Below are positions 17,113-25,327 of a stretch of 64,000 bases of DNA, piece by piece (position 1 is the first letter of the stretch; the number at the start of each line of letters is the position of its first letter). The translations under genes were made by a program, and so were the position numbers. The notes under the pieces were generated by a model. That model was not told the DNA's origin, did no database searches, and worked only from the letters and a program-made list of their open reading frames with translations. Source of the DNA: Anaerolineales bacterium. GTDB lineage: Bacteria > Chloroflexota > Anaerolineae > Anaerolineales > Villigracilaceae. The DNA is taken from contig CP129482.1 in the NCBI GenBank assembly GCA_030583925.1, positions 1,550,001 through 1,614,000 on the forward strand. Reading direction: 5' to 3'.

Positions 17113-18387
17113 GTGACTGACCAGAATCAAGCCCTGCCTTCCCAAGGGAGTGAGCGTAATCCGCAGGGAGAACCCAAAGAGAACAACAACCAAACGATGG
17201 AATCGTTGCTGAAAGAACAGGAACTGAGCGTAGATTTGCCTCAGGCTGGCGAGATTCGCAAAGGCGTCATTGCAAGCATTAGTCCCAGCCAGATCCTCAT
17301 CAGCATCGGCGCCAAATCGGAGGGCGTGGTCTCTGGCCGCGAACTGGATCAGTTGACCCCCAAAGAAATCGAAGCGCTGCAGGTGGGGCAGGAAGTGCAT
17401 GTGTTCGTGATCAATCCTGAAGACGCGAACGGCAACGTCGTCCTTTCCATGAAACGCGCCCAGGAACAAATTTCATGGGACGATGTGGAAAAACTCGTCA
17501 CCGACGGCGCGGTGGTCGAAAGCAAGATCGTCGGCTTCAATAAAGGCGGGTTGATCGCCGCCGTCGAAGGCTTGCGCGGATTTATCCCCTCCTCCCAGAT
17601 CGGCGCGTTGCGCCGTAGTCAGATCACCGGCGAAACCCCCGAACAAAAATATCAAAAGATGATCGGACAACCAATCTCCGTCCGCGTGATCGAAGTGGAC
17701 CGCGAGCGACGACGGCTCATCCTCTCCGAGCGCGCTGCCTCCACCGAGTCGCGGCAATCGCTCAAAGAACGCGTCATTGACGAATTGGAAGAGGGTCAGA
17801 CGTACACGGGGCGCGTCACCAGCCTCGCTAACTTTGGCGCCTTCATCAACATCAACGGCGCCGATGGACTCGTGCATCTCTCCGAACTTTCGTGGGATCA
17901 CATCGAACACCCGCGCGAAGTCCTTGAAGTGGGGCAAGAAGTCAAAGTCAAAGTGATTAACGTTGACCGTGAAAAGAAGCGGATCGGCTTGTCCGTCCGC
18001 GCCTTGCAGGACGATCCGTGGCGCTCCCGCATCGAGAAATACACGGTCGGTCAACTTGTGGAGGGCAAGATCACGCGCCTGACAAAGTTCGGCGCCTTCG
18101 CCCGCCTCGATGATGACGTGGAAGGTTTGATTCACATCTCCGAGTTGGCGGATCATCGCGTCGAGCACCCGAAGGAAGTGATCAAGGAAGGCGAGACAAA
18201 AACCCTGCGCGTGATCCGTATTGATGCCGATCAGCACCGCATCGGGCTGAGCCTCCGCAAAGTGGACTCTGCCGCGTTCGCCGACAAAGATTTCAAACTT
18301 CTCACCGCTGAATTCGATTCGGAAGACGAAGACCCCGCCGACGACGCGCCGCTCGACCCGCCTGCGGAACTTACAGAAGGGAATTGA
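17113..18387 (+). CDS. rpsA: 30S ribosomal protein S1
   Basis: A 424-residue protein of four S1 (OB-fold) domains, around residues 45-115, 130-200, 220-290 and 305-375. The repeated signatures are G..Y/L.G.V..L..FGAF..., LVHLSEL / LIHISEL and VKVKVINVDREKKRIGLSVR. It binds mRNA at the small ribosomal subunit to help initiation; four-domain forms occur outside Proteobacteria. A Gln/Asn-rich N-terminal ~45 residues and an acidic C-terminal tail flank the domains. The start is the GTG at 17113 with GGAG 6 nt upstream; upstream in-frame codons cross the promoter and are rejected. Confidence 0.92.
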   Translation: MTDQNQALPSQGSERNPQGEPKENNNQTMESLLKEQELSVDLPQAGEIRKGVIASISPSQILISIGAKSEGVVSGRELDQLTPKEIEALQVGQEVHVFVINPEDANGNVVLSMKRAQEQISWDDVEKLVTDGAVVESKIVGFNKGGLIAAVEGLRGFIPSSQIGALRRSQITGETPEQKYQKMIGQPISVRVIEVDRERRRLILSERAASTESRQSLKERVIDELEEGQTYTGRVTSLANFGAFININGADGLVHLSELSWDHIEHPREVLEVGQEVKVKVINVDREKKRIGLSVRALQDDPWRSRIEKYTVGQLVEGKITRLTKFGAFARLDDDVEGLIHISELADHRVEHPKEVIKEGETKTLRVIRIDADQHRIGLSLRKVDSAAFADKDFKLLTAEFDSEDEDPADDAPLDPPAELTEGN

Positions 18388-18390
18388 GCA

Positions 18391-18416
18391 AACGTCCCGC
18401 AATAGCGGGGCGTTTT
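18391..18416 (+). terminator. Intrinsic terminator after rpsA
   Basis: AACGTCCCGC, a four-base loop, GCGGGGCGTT and a run of T, starting three bases after the stop codon. Confidence 0.85.
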
Positions 18417-18423
18417 TCATGTC

Positions 18424-19518
18424 ATGCGTATTATCGTTGACTCGCATCAAGACCTCGCTTGGAACATGCTTACCTATAAACGCGATTACACGCGTCCGCT
18501 TGCCGAAACGCGCCGACTCGAAGTTGGCACGCTCATCCCCGAACGTAACGGGGATTCGCTCCTCGGCTGGGACGAGTATCAGCGCGGCAATGTCGCCGTC
18601 GTTTTTTCGACGTTGTTTGCCGCTCCTGCTCGCAAAAAAGAGTTGTGGGATGTGCTTTGGTATCCCGATTTTGACACCGCCCGCAAACTCTACCGCGATC
18701 AGTGGACGTTCTACCGCCGGTGGACTGATTCTCACTCTGACAAATTCCGCCTCGTTCGCTCGACGGGAGAACTGGATGCAATCATTCGGCATTGGTCCCA
18801 GCCCGCGCGTGAGGGCGAAGGTCATCCCGTCGGCATGGTCATGTTGATGGAAGGCGCGGAAGGGATTCGCTCTGTGAAAGAACTTCCCGAATGGTGGGAG
18901 ATGGGCTTGCGGATGATCGGTCTCGCGTGGATGGGCACGCGCTACTGCGGCGGGACAACCGAACCCGGTCCGCTGACGGACGAGGGACGCGATTTGATCT
19001 CCGCAATGGCAGATTTGAACTTCATCCTCGATATCAGCCACATGGACGAAGCCGCCGCGTTGGAGTCGTTGGATCGCTACGAAGGCGCGGTGATGGCGAG
19101 TCACTCGAATTGCGCCGCGTTGATGAAAGGTTCCGAATCGAACCGTCATGTGCCTGACCAAGTCATTGAAAAGTTGATCGAACGCGGCGGCGTGATCGGC
19201 TCGGTGCCGTTCAATACCTTTCTGAAAGTGGGCTGGTCTCGCAAAACGAACAGCCGTCGCGAAGAAGTTCCCATGGACGCGTATATCGCGCACATTGACC
19301 ATGTTTGTCAGTTGGCTGGCGATTCGCTCCATGCCGCTATCGGCACCGATTTCGACGGCGGCTTTGGCTTGCAATCGGTCCCGCTCGGGTTCGAGTCGGT
19401 TGCCGATTTGCAAATCATCGCGTCGAAATTGAGAGAACGCGGCTACTCCGAAACCGACGCGGAAAATATCCTCGGGGGCAACTGGCTGAGATTCCTCAGG
19501 AAGAATTTACCCGCATGA
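18424..19518 (+). CDS. Membrane dipeptidase-like M19 metallopeptidase
   Basis: A 364-residue TIM-barrel amidohydrolase of peptidase family M19 (renal dipeptidase type). The binuclear zinc ligands can be seen: DSHQDLAWN (HxD) at residue 7, VMLMEGAEGI (bridging Glu), ILDISHMDE, VMASHSN (two His) and GTDFDGGFG (Asp). Family members cleave dipeptides and some D-amino acid dipeptides. It begins directly after the rpsA terminator with no clear ribosome-binding site, and its stop overlaps the next start by 4 nt, so the two are co-translated. The specific substrate is unknown. Confidence 0.88.
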   Translation: MRIIVDSHQDLAWNMLTYKRDYTRPLAETRRLEVGTLIPERNGDSLLGWDEYQRGNVAVVFSTLFAAPARKKELWDVLWYPDFDTARKLYRDQWTFYRRWTDSHSDKFRLVRSTGELDAIIRHWSQPAREGEGHPVGMVMLMEGAEGIRSVKELPEWWEMGLRMIGLAWMGTRYCGGTTEPGPLTDEGRDLISAMADLNFILDISHMDEAAALESLDRYEGAVMASHSNCAALMKGSESNRHVPDQVIEKLIERGGVIGSVPFNTFLKVGWSRKTNSRREEVPMDAYIAHIDHVCQLAGDSLHAAIGTDFDGGFGLQSVPLGFESVADLQIIASKLRERGYSETDAENILGGNWLRFLRKNLPA

Positions 19519-19970
19519 TGAACGTCGAGCCAGGCTTTCGCATTTCCTACCTGCGGATTCGATTCAGCCTCATCGTCGCGGCGGTCGGTCTGTTCGTCTT
19601 CGTTATCGGCGCGAAACCCAATTGGTTCGGCTGGGACCGGAGTCCAGTTGTTGGTTTCATTCAGATCGCGGTTTTTCTCGTCGGGTTAGCGATGATCTGC
19701 GCGGGCGGTTATGTGGGTTTGCTGGCATTGTGGGGAAAGGGACAGCGCAGTATTCTTGCGGATATCGGCTCGCGACTCGTTAGCACGGGCTACGTGATCG
19801 CGGTTTTCACCGGCATGGCGGACATTTTCGGCTTAGGATCACAGCCCTTGCCGATGGTCCCGCATTTCGGTCCATGGCAATCTTCCGGCGTGTTAATCGG
19901 TCAGATCGTCATCGCGGTCGGATTGTTGATGATGGTTCCGTACCGGGCGCCCGCGAGCGACGCACAATAA
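19515..19970 (+). CDS. Small four-helix membrane protein, unknown function
   Basis: 151 residues with about four hydrophobic segments (~15-33, ~48-72, ~88-105, ~125-145) and an Arg-containing N-terminus. The ATG at 19515 overlaps the M19 stop (ATGA), so the two genes are coupled. I do not recognise a family. Confidence 0.7.
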   Translation: MMNVEPGFRISYLRIRFSLIVAAVGLFVFVIGAKPNWFGWDRSPVVGFIQIAVFLVGLAMICAGGYVGLLALWGKGQRSILADIGSRLVSTGYVIAVFTGMADIFGLGSQPLPMVPHFGPWQSSGVLIGQIVIAVGLLMMVPYRAPASDAQ

Positions 19971-19981
19971 TCCGCTCCGAA

Positions 19982-20368
19982 TTAAACACCAGCAGCGGAT
20001 TCCCCGAATGTCATTCTGACCAAAACTGAGTTGGCATCCAACAACATTCCCCCGATTTTCAATGCGATTTTTTCCAGCCATGGGAGCCAGAATGGCTTGC
20101 GGATGAAAACTAGAGTTAGCGTGAACACAATGAGCAAAAATCCAAAATGGATCGCCTTCAAAATGCCAAATGAAACCCAGCCGACCAGCAAGAGGGGCCA
20201 GAAGAACGGCATGATAAAAACCCCGCTGAGGAAATACTTCTTTTTCTGGGGATCGTCGTCGGGACGATTCGAGTTGATCCAATACGTATACCCCGCAAAT
20301 GCCGCGAGGATCGTGGACAGCACAAGATATGTTCCGCAACATAATGGCAGGTTGAGGTAAAGCGCCAT
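19982..20368 (-). CDS. Small membrane protein, unknown function
   Basis: 128 residues. N-terminal and central hydrophobic segments surround a hydrophilic loop NSNRPDDDPQKKKYF. The ATG at 20368 is preferred over an in-frame ATG at 20440: the longer form would start inside a hairpin and adds a hydrophilic, low-complexity stretch. It converges with the preceding gene. No family recognised. Confidence 0.55.
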   Translation of the reverse strand: MALYLNLPLCCGTYLVLSTILAAFAGYTYWINSNRPDDDPQKKKYFLSGVFIMPFFWPLLLVGWVSFGILKAIHFGFLLIVFTLTLVFIRKPFWLPWLEKIALKIGGMLLDANSVLVRMTFGESAAGV

Positions 20369-20433
20369 TCTATCCCCGATGATCCTCCCGCTCAGTATTT
20401 TATAACGGTTTTTGTGTTTTGTGGGCACATTAT

Positions 20434-20468
20434 GAGACAACGCGCGAGGCTATGCCGTGCGTTGTCTC
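20434..20468. terminator. Hairpin beyond the M20 amidohydrolase gene
   Basis: GAGACAACGC and GCGTTGTCTC form a perfect 10-bp stem with a 15-nt loop, 14 nt past the M20 stop. The T-run is weak, so termination is plausible but not certain. Confidence 0.5.
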
Positions 20469-20481
20469 GTTTCATGTAAGA

Positions 20482-21639
20482 TTATTGATCTAAGAATCTC
20501 TTCGCCGTCTCCGCTAGCATTGCCGTGCCGATCGGCATGGCGCGCTCGTCAATGTCGAACTTGGGATGATGGAGCAAATAACCTTCGTGTCCCGCTTTTT
20601 GTGTGCCCAGCGTGAACATCGCCCCAGGAGCGTGCTTCATAAACTCGCCGAAGTCCTCCGCTCCGAGGGTTTTCTCGATCTCGCTGACGTTGTTCGCGCC
20701 GAGTAAATCTTTACCCACATTTTCGATCATCTCGGACACAAACGCGTCGTTGATCATCGGCGGTCCGCCGAAATCGTAACGAATTTCATAGTCGCCGCCC
20801 AACGCTTTGACAATCTCGAACGCGCGCTCGATCTCCGCGTGGATTTGTTGATGCACCGCCTCGTTCGTGTATCGCAGTGTGCCGCTGATCTTCACCGATT
20901 CGGGAATCACATTCTCTGCGAAGCCGCCGTTGATCGAGCCGATGCTCACCACCGCAGGCTCGAACGGATTGATCTTGCGCGAAATGATCGCGTTCAATGC
21001 GATGATGACGTGCGCCATCAAATAGAATGGGTCAACGGTTTTATCGGGATGTGCGCCATGCCCGCCCTTGCCTTTGATGACTGCGTGCCACGAATCCACG
21101 CCGCCTGAACTCGGTCCCGCGTTGATCGAAATTGTCCCAGCTGGCTTCAACGGGTCCACGTGTTGCGCGATGACCCAGTCCACGCCCTCCATCGCGCCTT
21201 CCTCCGACATCCTCTGCGCGCCACTTTTGCCTTCCTCGTCCACAGTCTCTTCGCACGGCTGAAACAAAAACCGCACACGCCCTGGCAACTTCTCTTTCGA
21301 TAACAACAATGCCGCGCCGAGCGCCATCGCAGTGTGCGAGTCGTGTCCGCAGGCATGCATCGCGCCTTTGTTTTGCGAGACATATTCAGATTCATTCATC
21401 TCTAGGATGGGCAACGCGTCCATGTCTGCGCGGATTGCGACCATCTTGCCGCCCTCGCCGATCTCAGCGACCACTCCGGTCTTTCCGACGTTACGCCTGA
21501 CTCGGTACCCCATCTTCTCCAACTCCTCCGCGACGATCTTCGACGTGCGGTGCAGTTCGAATCCGATCTCGGGGTGCATGTGGAAGTCCCGCCGCCATTC
21601 GATGAGTTCTTCAGATATTGCGTGTGATTGTTTGAGCAT
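20482..21639 (-). CDS. M20 family amidohydrolase (N-acyl-amino acid/hippurate hydrolase type)
   Basis: A 385-residue zinc/manganese aminoacylase. The M20D pattern is visible: WRRDFHMHPEIGFEL, RADMDALPI, MHACGHDSHTAM (metal His), FLFQPCEET (catalytic Glu), VIAQHVDP, GKGGHGAHPDKTVDP, and HHPKFDIDE near the C-terminus. It removes acyl groups from amino acids or related amides. AGGAG lies 9 nt before the ATG at 21639. It is the last gene of the minus-strand unit with the MttB methyltransferases, which suggests deacylation of an amino-acid-like substrate (inference). Confidence 0.88.
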   Translation of the reverse strand: MLKQSHAISEELIEWRRDFHMHPEIGFELHRTSKIVAEELEKMGYRVRRNVGKTGVVAEIGEGGKMVAIRADMDALPILEMNESEYVSQNKGAMHACGHDSHTAMALGAALLLSKEKLPGRVRFLFQPCEETVDEEGKSGAQRMSEEGAMEGVDWVIAQHVDPLKPAGTISINAGPSSGGVDSWHAVIKGKGGHGAHPDKTVDPFYLMAHVIIALNAIISRKINPFEPAVVSIGSINGGFAENVIPESVKISGTLRYTNEAVHQQIHAEIERAFEIVKALGGDYEIRYDFGGPPMINDAFVSEMIENVGKDLLGANNVSEIEKTLGAEDFGEFMKHAPGAMFTLGTQKAGHEGYLLHHPKFDIDERAMPIGTAMLAETAKRFLDQ

Positions 21640-21671
21640 GGGTGTGAAACTCCTGGTTCGAATGAGAATGT

Positions 21672-21748
21672 TAAACCGTAGACAAGTAAACACGGAAACA
21701 GGTACACATGTTTCCCTTGTCTACGTGTTTCCTTGTCTACCTGTTTAC
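21672..21748. repeat. Dispersed repeat, TAAACACGGAAACAGG / CTACCTGTTTACC family
   Basis: Arms GTAGACAAGTAAACACGG and CCTTGTCTACCTGTTTACC are complementary around a short centre. Same family as 13160-13218. The right arm overlaps the 3' end of the MttB-like gene at 21745. Confidence 0.6.
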
Positions 21749-23163
21749 CTTTTCTTCACCGTCTCTTTTTCCGCCGCCGCCAAAATTCTATCCAACTCCG
21801 CTTCTTGTTGCGGCTCCAGCGGAGGGACGGTGTGTTCGCGCAGGATTCGTTCGGATTCGTCAATCGCGTAATCTGCCATTTGTTTGCGGTTCATTTTCTC
21901 CTCCCAAGTATCCCATGAATTTCGTTCGGCGAGTTTGGTGAGCGCCATTTCGCCTGCGCGCAAATGTTTGAGCGTGTGTTTGCTGGCGAGGTAGTTTCGA
22001 TTCGTGTCCATCACGTTGCCGATGATCTCCACCGCGAGGTGATCCGCATCCGCCGATAAACCCTGGCGTTGACGAAGGACGCTCTTCGCCAGTTCGTTAT
22101 CCAAGGCCATTTGGGCGAACGAGCCCATCACGCCCGCTTCCATTTCGCCGATTCCCGAAAGTTCGTCCGCGCCAGCTAGGGCGGGGAGCGAAGCGTTGAG
22201 TCCGCGCTCGAAGGCGTTCTGCGCGTCGAGGGTGTGCGCGTTGGTGGAGAATCCGTAGACGTTAACGGCGAACCCGTAAAAATGTCCGAGTTGAACCGTA
22301 GCCGCCGAGGAGATGCCAAGTTCGACGCCGCCCCAAATGAGTCCCGTGCGCGGTTCCAGCATCCCGAGTCGTCCGCAATAGACAACGCCGCATCCAGGGT
22401 TGATGAGTTGAGCCAGCACGAGAGGCGCGAGAGTCTCCGCGCTTTGTTGCACGATACTGCCCGTGATGGTCATCGGCGAAGTCGCGCCGCCAGTGGGCGC
22501 AGGGAGGTTGGAATGGATCACGCCCGCGTGCGCCATGTCCATCACCGCTTGCGCGGCGACATCATGCATGGTCAGCGGGCTGACGGGGGAGAGGGAGAGC
22601 GTGAGTTCGTGCGCGGGGATGCCGACCACTGCCGCCATCTCGACCGCGTATTTCGCCTCATGCCCAAATTGGATGCCAGGTCCTTGAACAGGTTTCGTCG
22701 TGTTCGAGAGCATGTGACGAAACATGTGCAGAGCCATCATCTCGTTCGGCACATCGGGCGGCGTGAAAAACGGCGTGACCGTGTTGCAGTTGGGGAGCGC
22801 GTCGAGCACGCGCGTGGCGTTGATGCAATCTTCCTGTGTGGCGGCGTGATGCGTGCCCGTGCGCGCGTCGAACACGTCACGCGCCCCGCCGAGATTGTGG
22901 AAGTAAAGATTCCCGCCGCCAAGTTCGTTCACTGTGCCGTTGCGCCCACGGATGATGGGACGTTTGTTCGCCGTATCCGCGCTTTTCATCACCAGCTCGC
23001 GCGGGAACAGCACTCGATTCTCTTTGACCTTGCATCCCGCGTCCGTGAGAATGTCGAGGCTGGACTTGTGAGTCCAGATGACGCCGATCTCTTCCATGAT
23101 GCGCATCGTCGCCTCGTGCATGGCTTGTACGTCGTCGTCGGATAAGAATTTGAGAAGTTGCAT
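21745..23163 (-). CDS. Trimethylamine methyltransferase (MttB) family protein 1, non-pyrrolysine
   Basis: 472 residues of the MttB superfamily, TIM-barrel methyltransferases that move a methyl group from a quaternary or tertiary amine to a corrinoid protein. Family-typical stretches: MHEATMRIMEEIGV at the N-terminus, GRNGTVNELGGGNLYFHNLG, SPLTMHDVAAQAVMDMA, and MEPRTGLIWGG-like text near 290. There is no in-frame amber codon, so this is not the pyrrolysine MttB but the larger group to which glycine betaine methyltransferase MtgB belongs. The substrate is unknown. The start at 23163 has GAGGAG 5 nt upstream. It lies downstream of a second MttB and a corrinoid protein. Confidence 0.85.
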   Translation of the reverse strand: MQLLKFLSDDDVQAMHEATMRIMEEIGVIWTHKSSLDILTDAGCKVKENRVLFPRELVMKSADTANKRPIIRGRNGTVNELGGGNLYFHNLGGARDVFDARTGTHHAATQEDCINATRVLDALPNCNTVTPFFTPPDVPNEMMALHMFRHMLSNTTKPVQGPGIQFGHEAKYAVEMAAVVGIPAHELTLSLSPVSPLTMHDVAAQAVMDMAHAGVIHSNLPAPTGGATSPMTITGSIVQQSAETLAPLVLAQLINPGCGVVYCGRLGMLEPRTGLIWGGVELGISSAATVQLGHFYGFAVNVYGFSTNAHTLDAQNAFERGLNASLPALAGADELSGIGEMEAGVMGSFAQMALDNELAKSVLRQRQGLSADADHLAVEIIGNVMDTNRNYLASKHTLKHLRAGEMALTKLAERNSWDTWEEKMNRKQMADYAIDESERILREHTVPPLEPQQEAELDRILAAAEKETVKKR

Positions 23164-23189
23164 TGAGGCTCCTCGATCCATTCATGCTC

Positions 23190-23335
23190 GGTGGTTGAGT
23201 AGGGGCGGTGATCGCCCGCCCCGTATCGAAACCACCAATGTTCAAAAGAAATCTTGTTACAAGAATTGCATTGCGGCGTGGTGGTCTCGATACGCCCTTC
23301 GCAACGAACGCTCAGGGCTACTCGACCACCGCGTT
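23190..23335. repeat. Dispersed inverted repeats, GGTGGTCGAGTAG/CGTATCGAGACCACC family
   Basis: GGTGGTTGAGTAG...CCGTATCGAAACCACC and GTGGTCTCGATACG...GGCTACTCGACCACC form two adjacent inverted units between the MttB-1 and S9 genes. Other copies: 30491-30540 and 52405-52452. Confidence 0.7.
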
Positions 23336-25286
23336 ATTCTTTATTCAAAAATTTTTCAATAAACTCCACTCGCTTCACTTCTGCATCCAACACATTCTCG
23401 ATCTTCAAAAATGCATGACCTTCATCTTCATACAACAACAATTCCACCTCTTTACCCAGTTCGACAAGTTTATCACGCGCCTCCAACGAATCGGACGCGG
23501 GACAGCGCGGGTCGTTGCCTCCGCAGATCAATTGCACGGGTGCGTTGATCCTGTCCAAGAAGAAATATGGCGAGGCGTTGTACCAGCGTTGATAATTTTC
23601 CTTCGGGTCGCCCATGTTTTCGATGTTCCAGTGTTGCAGGTCTTCGCGCGAGTCGTCGTGCGACTTGAACCAATTCATAAACGGCACAAGCGCCGAGCCC
23701 GCACACCACAATTCGGGAAATTGAGTCAAACATGTCATCGTCAAGTACCCACCATGACTCCGTCCCGTCACTGCGATTTTGTTTTTCAGCGCCAGCCCAT
23801 CACGAATCAAAAACTGCGCGCCTGCCGCGACATCGCGCGTATCCACGCCGCCCAAATCAAAACGCGCTGCGTATTGCCACTCGCGCCCGTAGCCCGTCGA
23901 GCCGCGATAGTTCGGCGCAAACACGGCGTAGCCTCGGCTCGCAAAATGCGCCATCACAGGATTCCACTCCATCGAATAATGCCAATTCGGTCCGCCGTGA
24001 ATCATCACGACCGCTGGGGCAGGGGTTTGTTTCGGTCGAAACAACAACGCGGGGATTCGCACGCCGTCCATGCCTTCATAAAAAATTTCTTCAGGCATGA
24101 CAAACTCTTCGCTTGACATCGACTCGGGCATCGAATGAGTCAATTGGATGGCTTCGCCTGACTCGACATCTATCATCCACAGATCGGATGGCTGACTCGG
24201 ACTACTGAACGTTGTCACCATCCGCTTCATATCGGACGTGAACCTGATTCCGCCGTGGATGCCTTTTCCCACCTGATACTTTTTCATGTCACTTTGAGGG
24301 AGTGTTTGTTGCGACCGAAGAGTCTCGCTCGTTGACGAAGAGATGCTTCGGGGCAAAGAGCGCCCCTCAGCATGGCACAGTTCAATCCAATTGCCCGCGC
24401 CTTTGCTCTGCGCGTAGGCAATTTGGGAGGAAAGATCAGGGTTCAATTTATTTGACACGAAAATCGCTTCCTGCGAATCGCCCTCGCTGTTTGTCAGCCA
24501 TGTGATTTGCTTTGACGCTAGATCATACAATCCAATATCAAACCAGCCATGCAAATCGGAATGAAACAAAAGTTTTATCTCGTCTGGCGACCAGCATGGA
24601 TTGTGAGCGTTAATCCCCGCGCTCAAAGGCGGTCTCTGACCGCCGTGTTGCGGCAATTCGCCCCGCAGGGTCGCAGACCCTGCTTGAGCAAACGCTAATT
24701 CAAATGATTCTTTTGTTTCATGTTCAACAACGAAGATTCCATAATCCTGTCCGTGCATTTCGCAACAGACGGCGAGATGTTTTCCATCGGGCGACCATTC
24801 TACTTGCCACGCGGGGTGACCTGTGTCGAGAATCAATTCCGCATCGCCGCCGTTGACGGGAATCACGTACGCGCTGAAATGTCCATGCGCGTTGCTGAGG
24901 ATGGCGAGTTGACGTCCATCGGGCGACCAGCAGAAGTTGGGTTGCAGGGCGTGGGAGATGTTGGGAGTGAGGTCGGTGTGTTGTTTGGTTGCGAAGTCGT
25001 AGACGAGGAGGTGATAACTTTCACTGCCATCTGTGTCGAGAACGTAGGCGAGTTGTCGTCCGTTGGGGGAGTAGCGCGGGTTGAATTTTCCTCCGATGCC
25101 TTGAGTGAGATGGGTGATTTCGCCCTCACCCCTAGCCCCTCTCCCTGTGGGAGAAGGGAGTCGCGCTTCATAAATTTGCCATTCGCCTGTTTTGTTCCAT
25201 GCGAAGGCTATTTTGTTGTTGTCGGGGGAAATGTCGAAGAGGGAGTCAACATGTGGGACGCGGAGGATGGTGGCGAGGTTGGGCAT
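23334..25286 (-). CDS. S9 family serine peptidase (acylaminoacyl/dipeptidyl peptidase type)
   Basis: 650 residues: an N-terminal beta-propeller (~1-370) with repeated SPDG-type blade motifs (YSPNGRQLAYV, WSPDGRQLAIL, WSPDGKHLAV), then a C-terminal alpha/beta-hydrolase (~390-650). The catalytic triad is Ser in VTGRSHGGYLTM, Asp in CGGNDPRCPASD and His in EDEGHAF. It should trim short peptides in the cytoplasm; no signal peptide is seen. Three segments of the propeller (around 25125-25160, 24617-24687 and 24290-24375) are encoded by dispersed palindromic repeats inserted in frame. It lies 24 nt after MttB-2, so probably co-transcribed. Confidence 0.88.
   Translation of the reverse strand: MPNLATILRVPHVDSLFDISPDNNKIAFAWNKTGEWQIYEARLPSPTGRGARGEGEITHLTQGIGGKFNPRYSPNGRQLAYVLDTDGSESYHLLVYDFATKQHTDLTPNISHALQPNFCWSPDGRQLAILSNAHGHFSAYVIPVNGGDAELILDTGHPAWQVEWSPDGKHLAVCCEMHGQDYGIFVVEHETKESFELAFAQAGSATLRGELPQHGGQRPPLSAGINAHNPCWSPDEIKLLFHSDLHGWFDIGLYDLASKQITWLTNSEGDSQEAIFVSNKLNPDLSSQIAYAQSKGAGNWIELCHAEGRSLPRSISSSTSETLRSQQTLPQSDMKKYQVGKGIHGGIRFTSDMKRMVTTFSSPSQPSDLWMIDVESGEAIQLTHSMPESMSSEEFVMPEEIFYEGMDGVRIPALLFRPKQTPAPAVVMIHGGPNWHYSMEWNPVMAHFASRGYAVFAPNYRGSTGYGREWQYAARFDLGGVDTRDVAAGAQFLIRDGLALKNKIAVTGRSHGGYLTMTCLTQFPELWCAGSALVPFMNWFKSHDDSREDLQHWNIENMGDPKENYQRWYNASPYFFLDRINAPVQLICGGNDPRCPASDSLEARDKLVELGKEVELLLYEDEGHAFLKIENVLDAEVKRVEFIEKFLNKE
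24290..24375. repeat. Dispersed repeat inside the S9 peptidase coding sequence
   Basis: A hairpin-forming segment containing GATGCTTCGGGGCAAAGAGC and GCCCCTCAGCATG encodes a low-complexity Ser/Thr/Arg stretch (CHAEGRSLPRSISSSTSETL) absent from the propeller pattern. Confidence 0.55.
24617..24687. repeat. Dispersed palindromic repeat inside the S9 peptidase coding sequence
   Basis: GCGGTCTCTGACCGC and AGGGTCGCAGACCCT mini-hairpins bounded by GCGCTCAAAGG and TTGAGCAAACG. They encode GSATLRGELPQHGGQRPPLS in the propeller. Confidence 0.65.
25125..25160. repeat. CCCTCTCCCTGTGGGAGAAGGG repeat inside the S9 peptidase coding sequence
   Basis: Reads LPSPTGRGARGEGE in frame. Related copies: 41013-41032, 48131-48168 (inside ccmB), 51830-51865. 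Confidence 0.7.
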
Positions 25287-25296
25287 GGTTGATAAC

Positions 25297-25327
25297 GCTC
25301 AATCGGGGTCTCAGACCCCGATTGAGC
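25297..25327. repeat. Perfect 15-bp palindrome at the MttB-2/S9 junction
   Basis: GCTCAATCGGGGTCT and AGACCCCGATTGAGC around a one-base centre. It supplies the last residues (SIGV) and stop codon of MttB-2 and ends 10 nt before the S9 start, so it may also modulate S9 expression. Confidence 0.75.

Noticed and set aside
17473..19413. 646-codon minus-strand frame across rpsA and the M19 peptidase
   Set aside because: Antisense to two well-supported genes and crosses the rpsA terminator; composition (His/Arg/Phe-rich) is typical of shadow frames.
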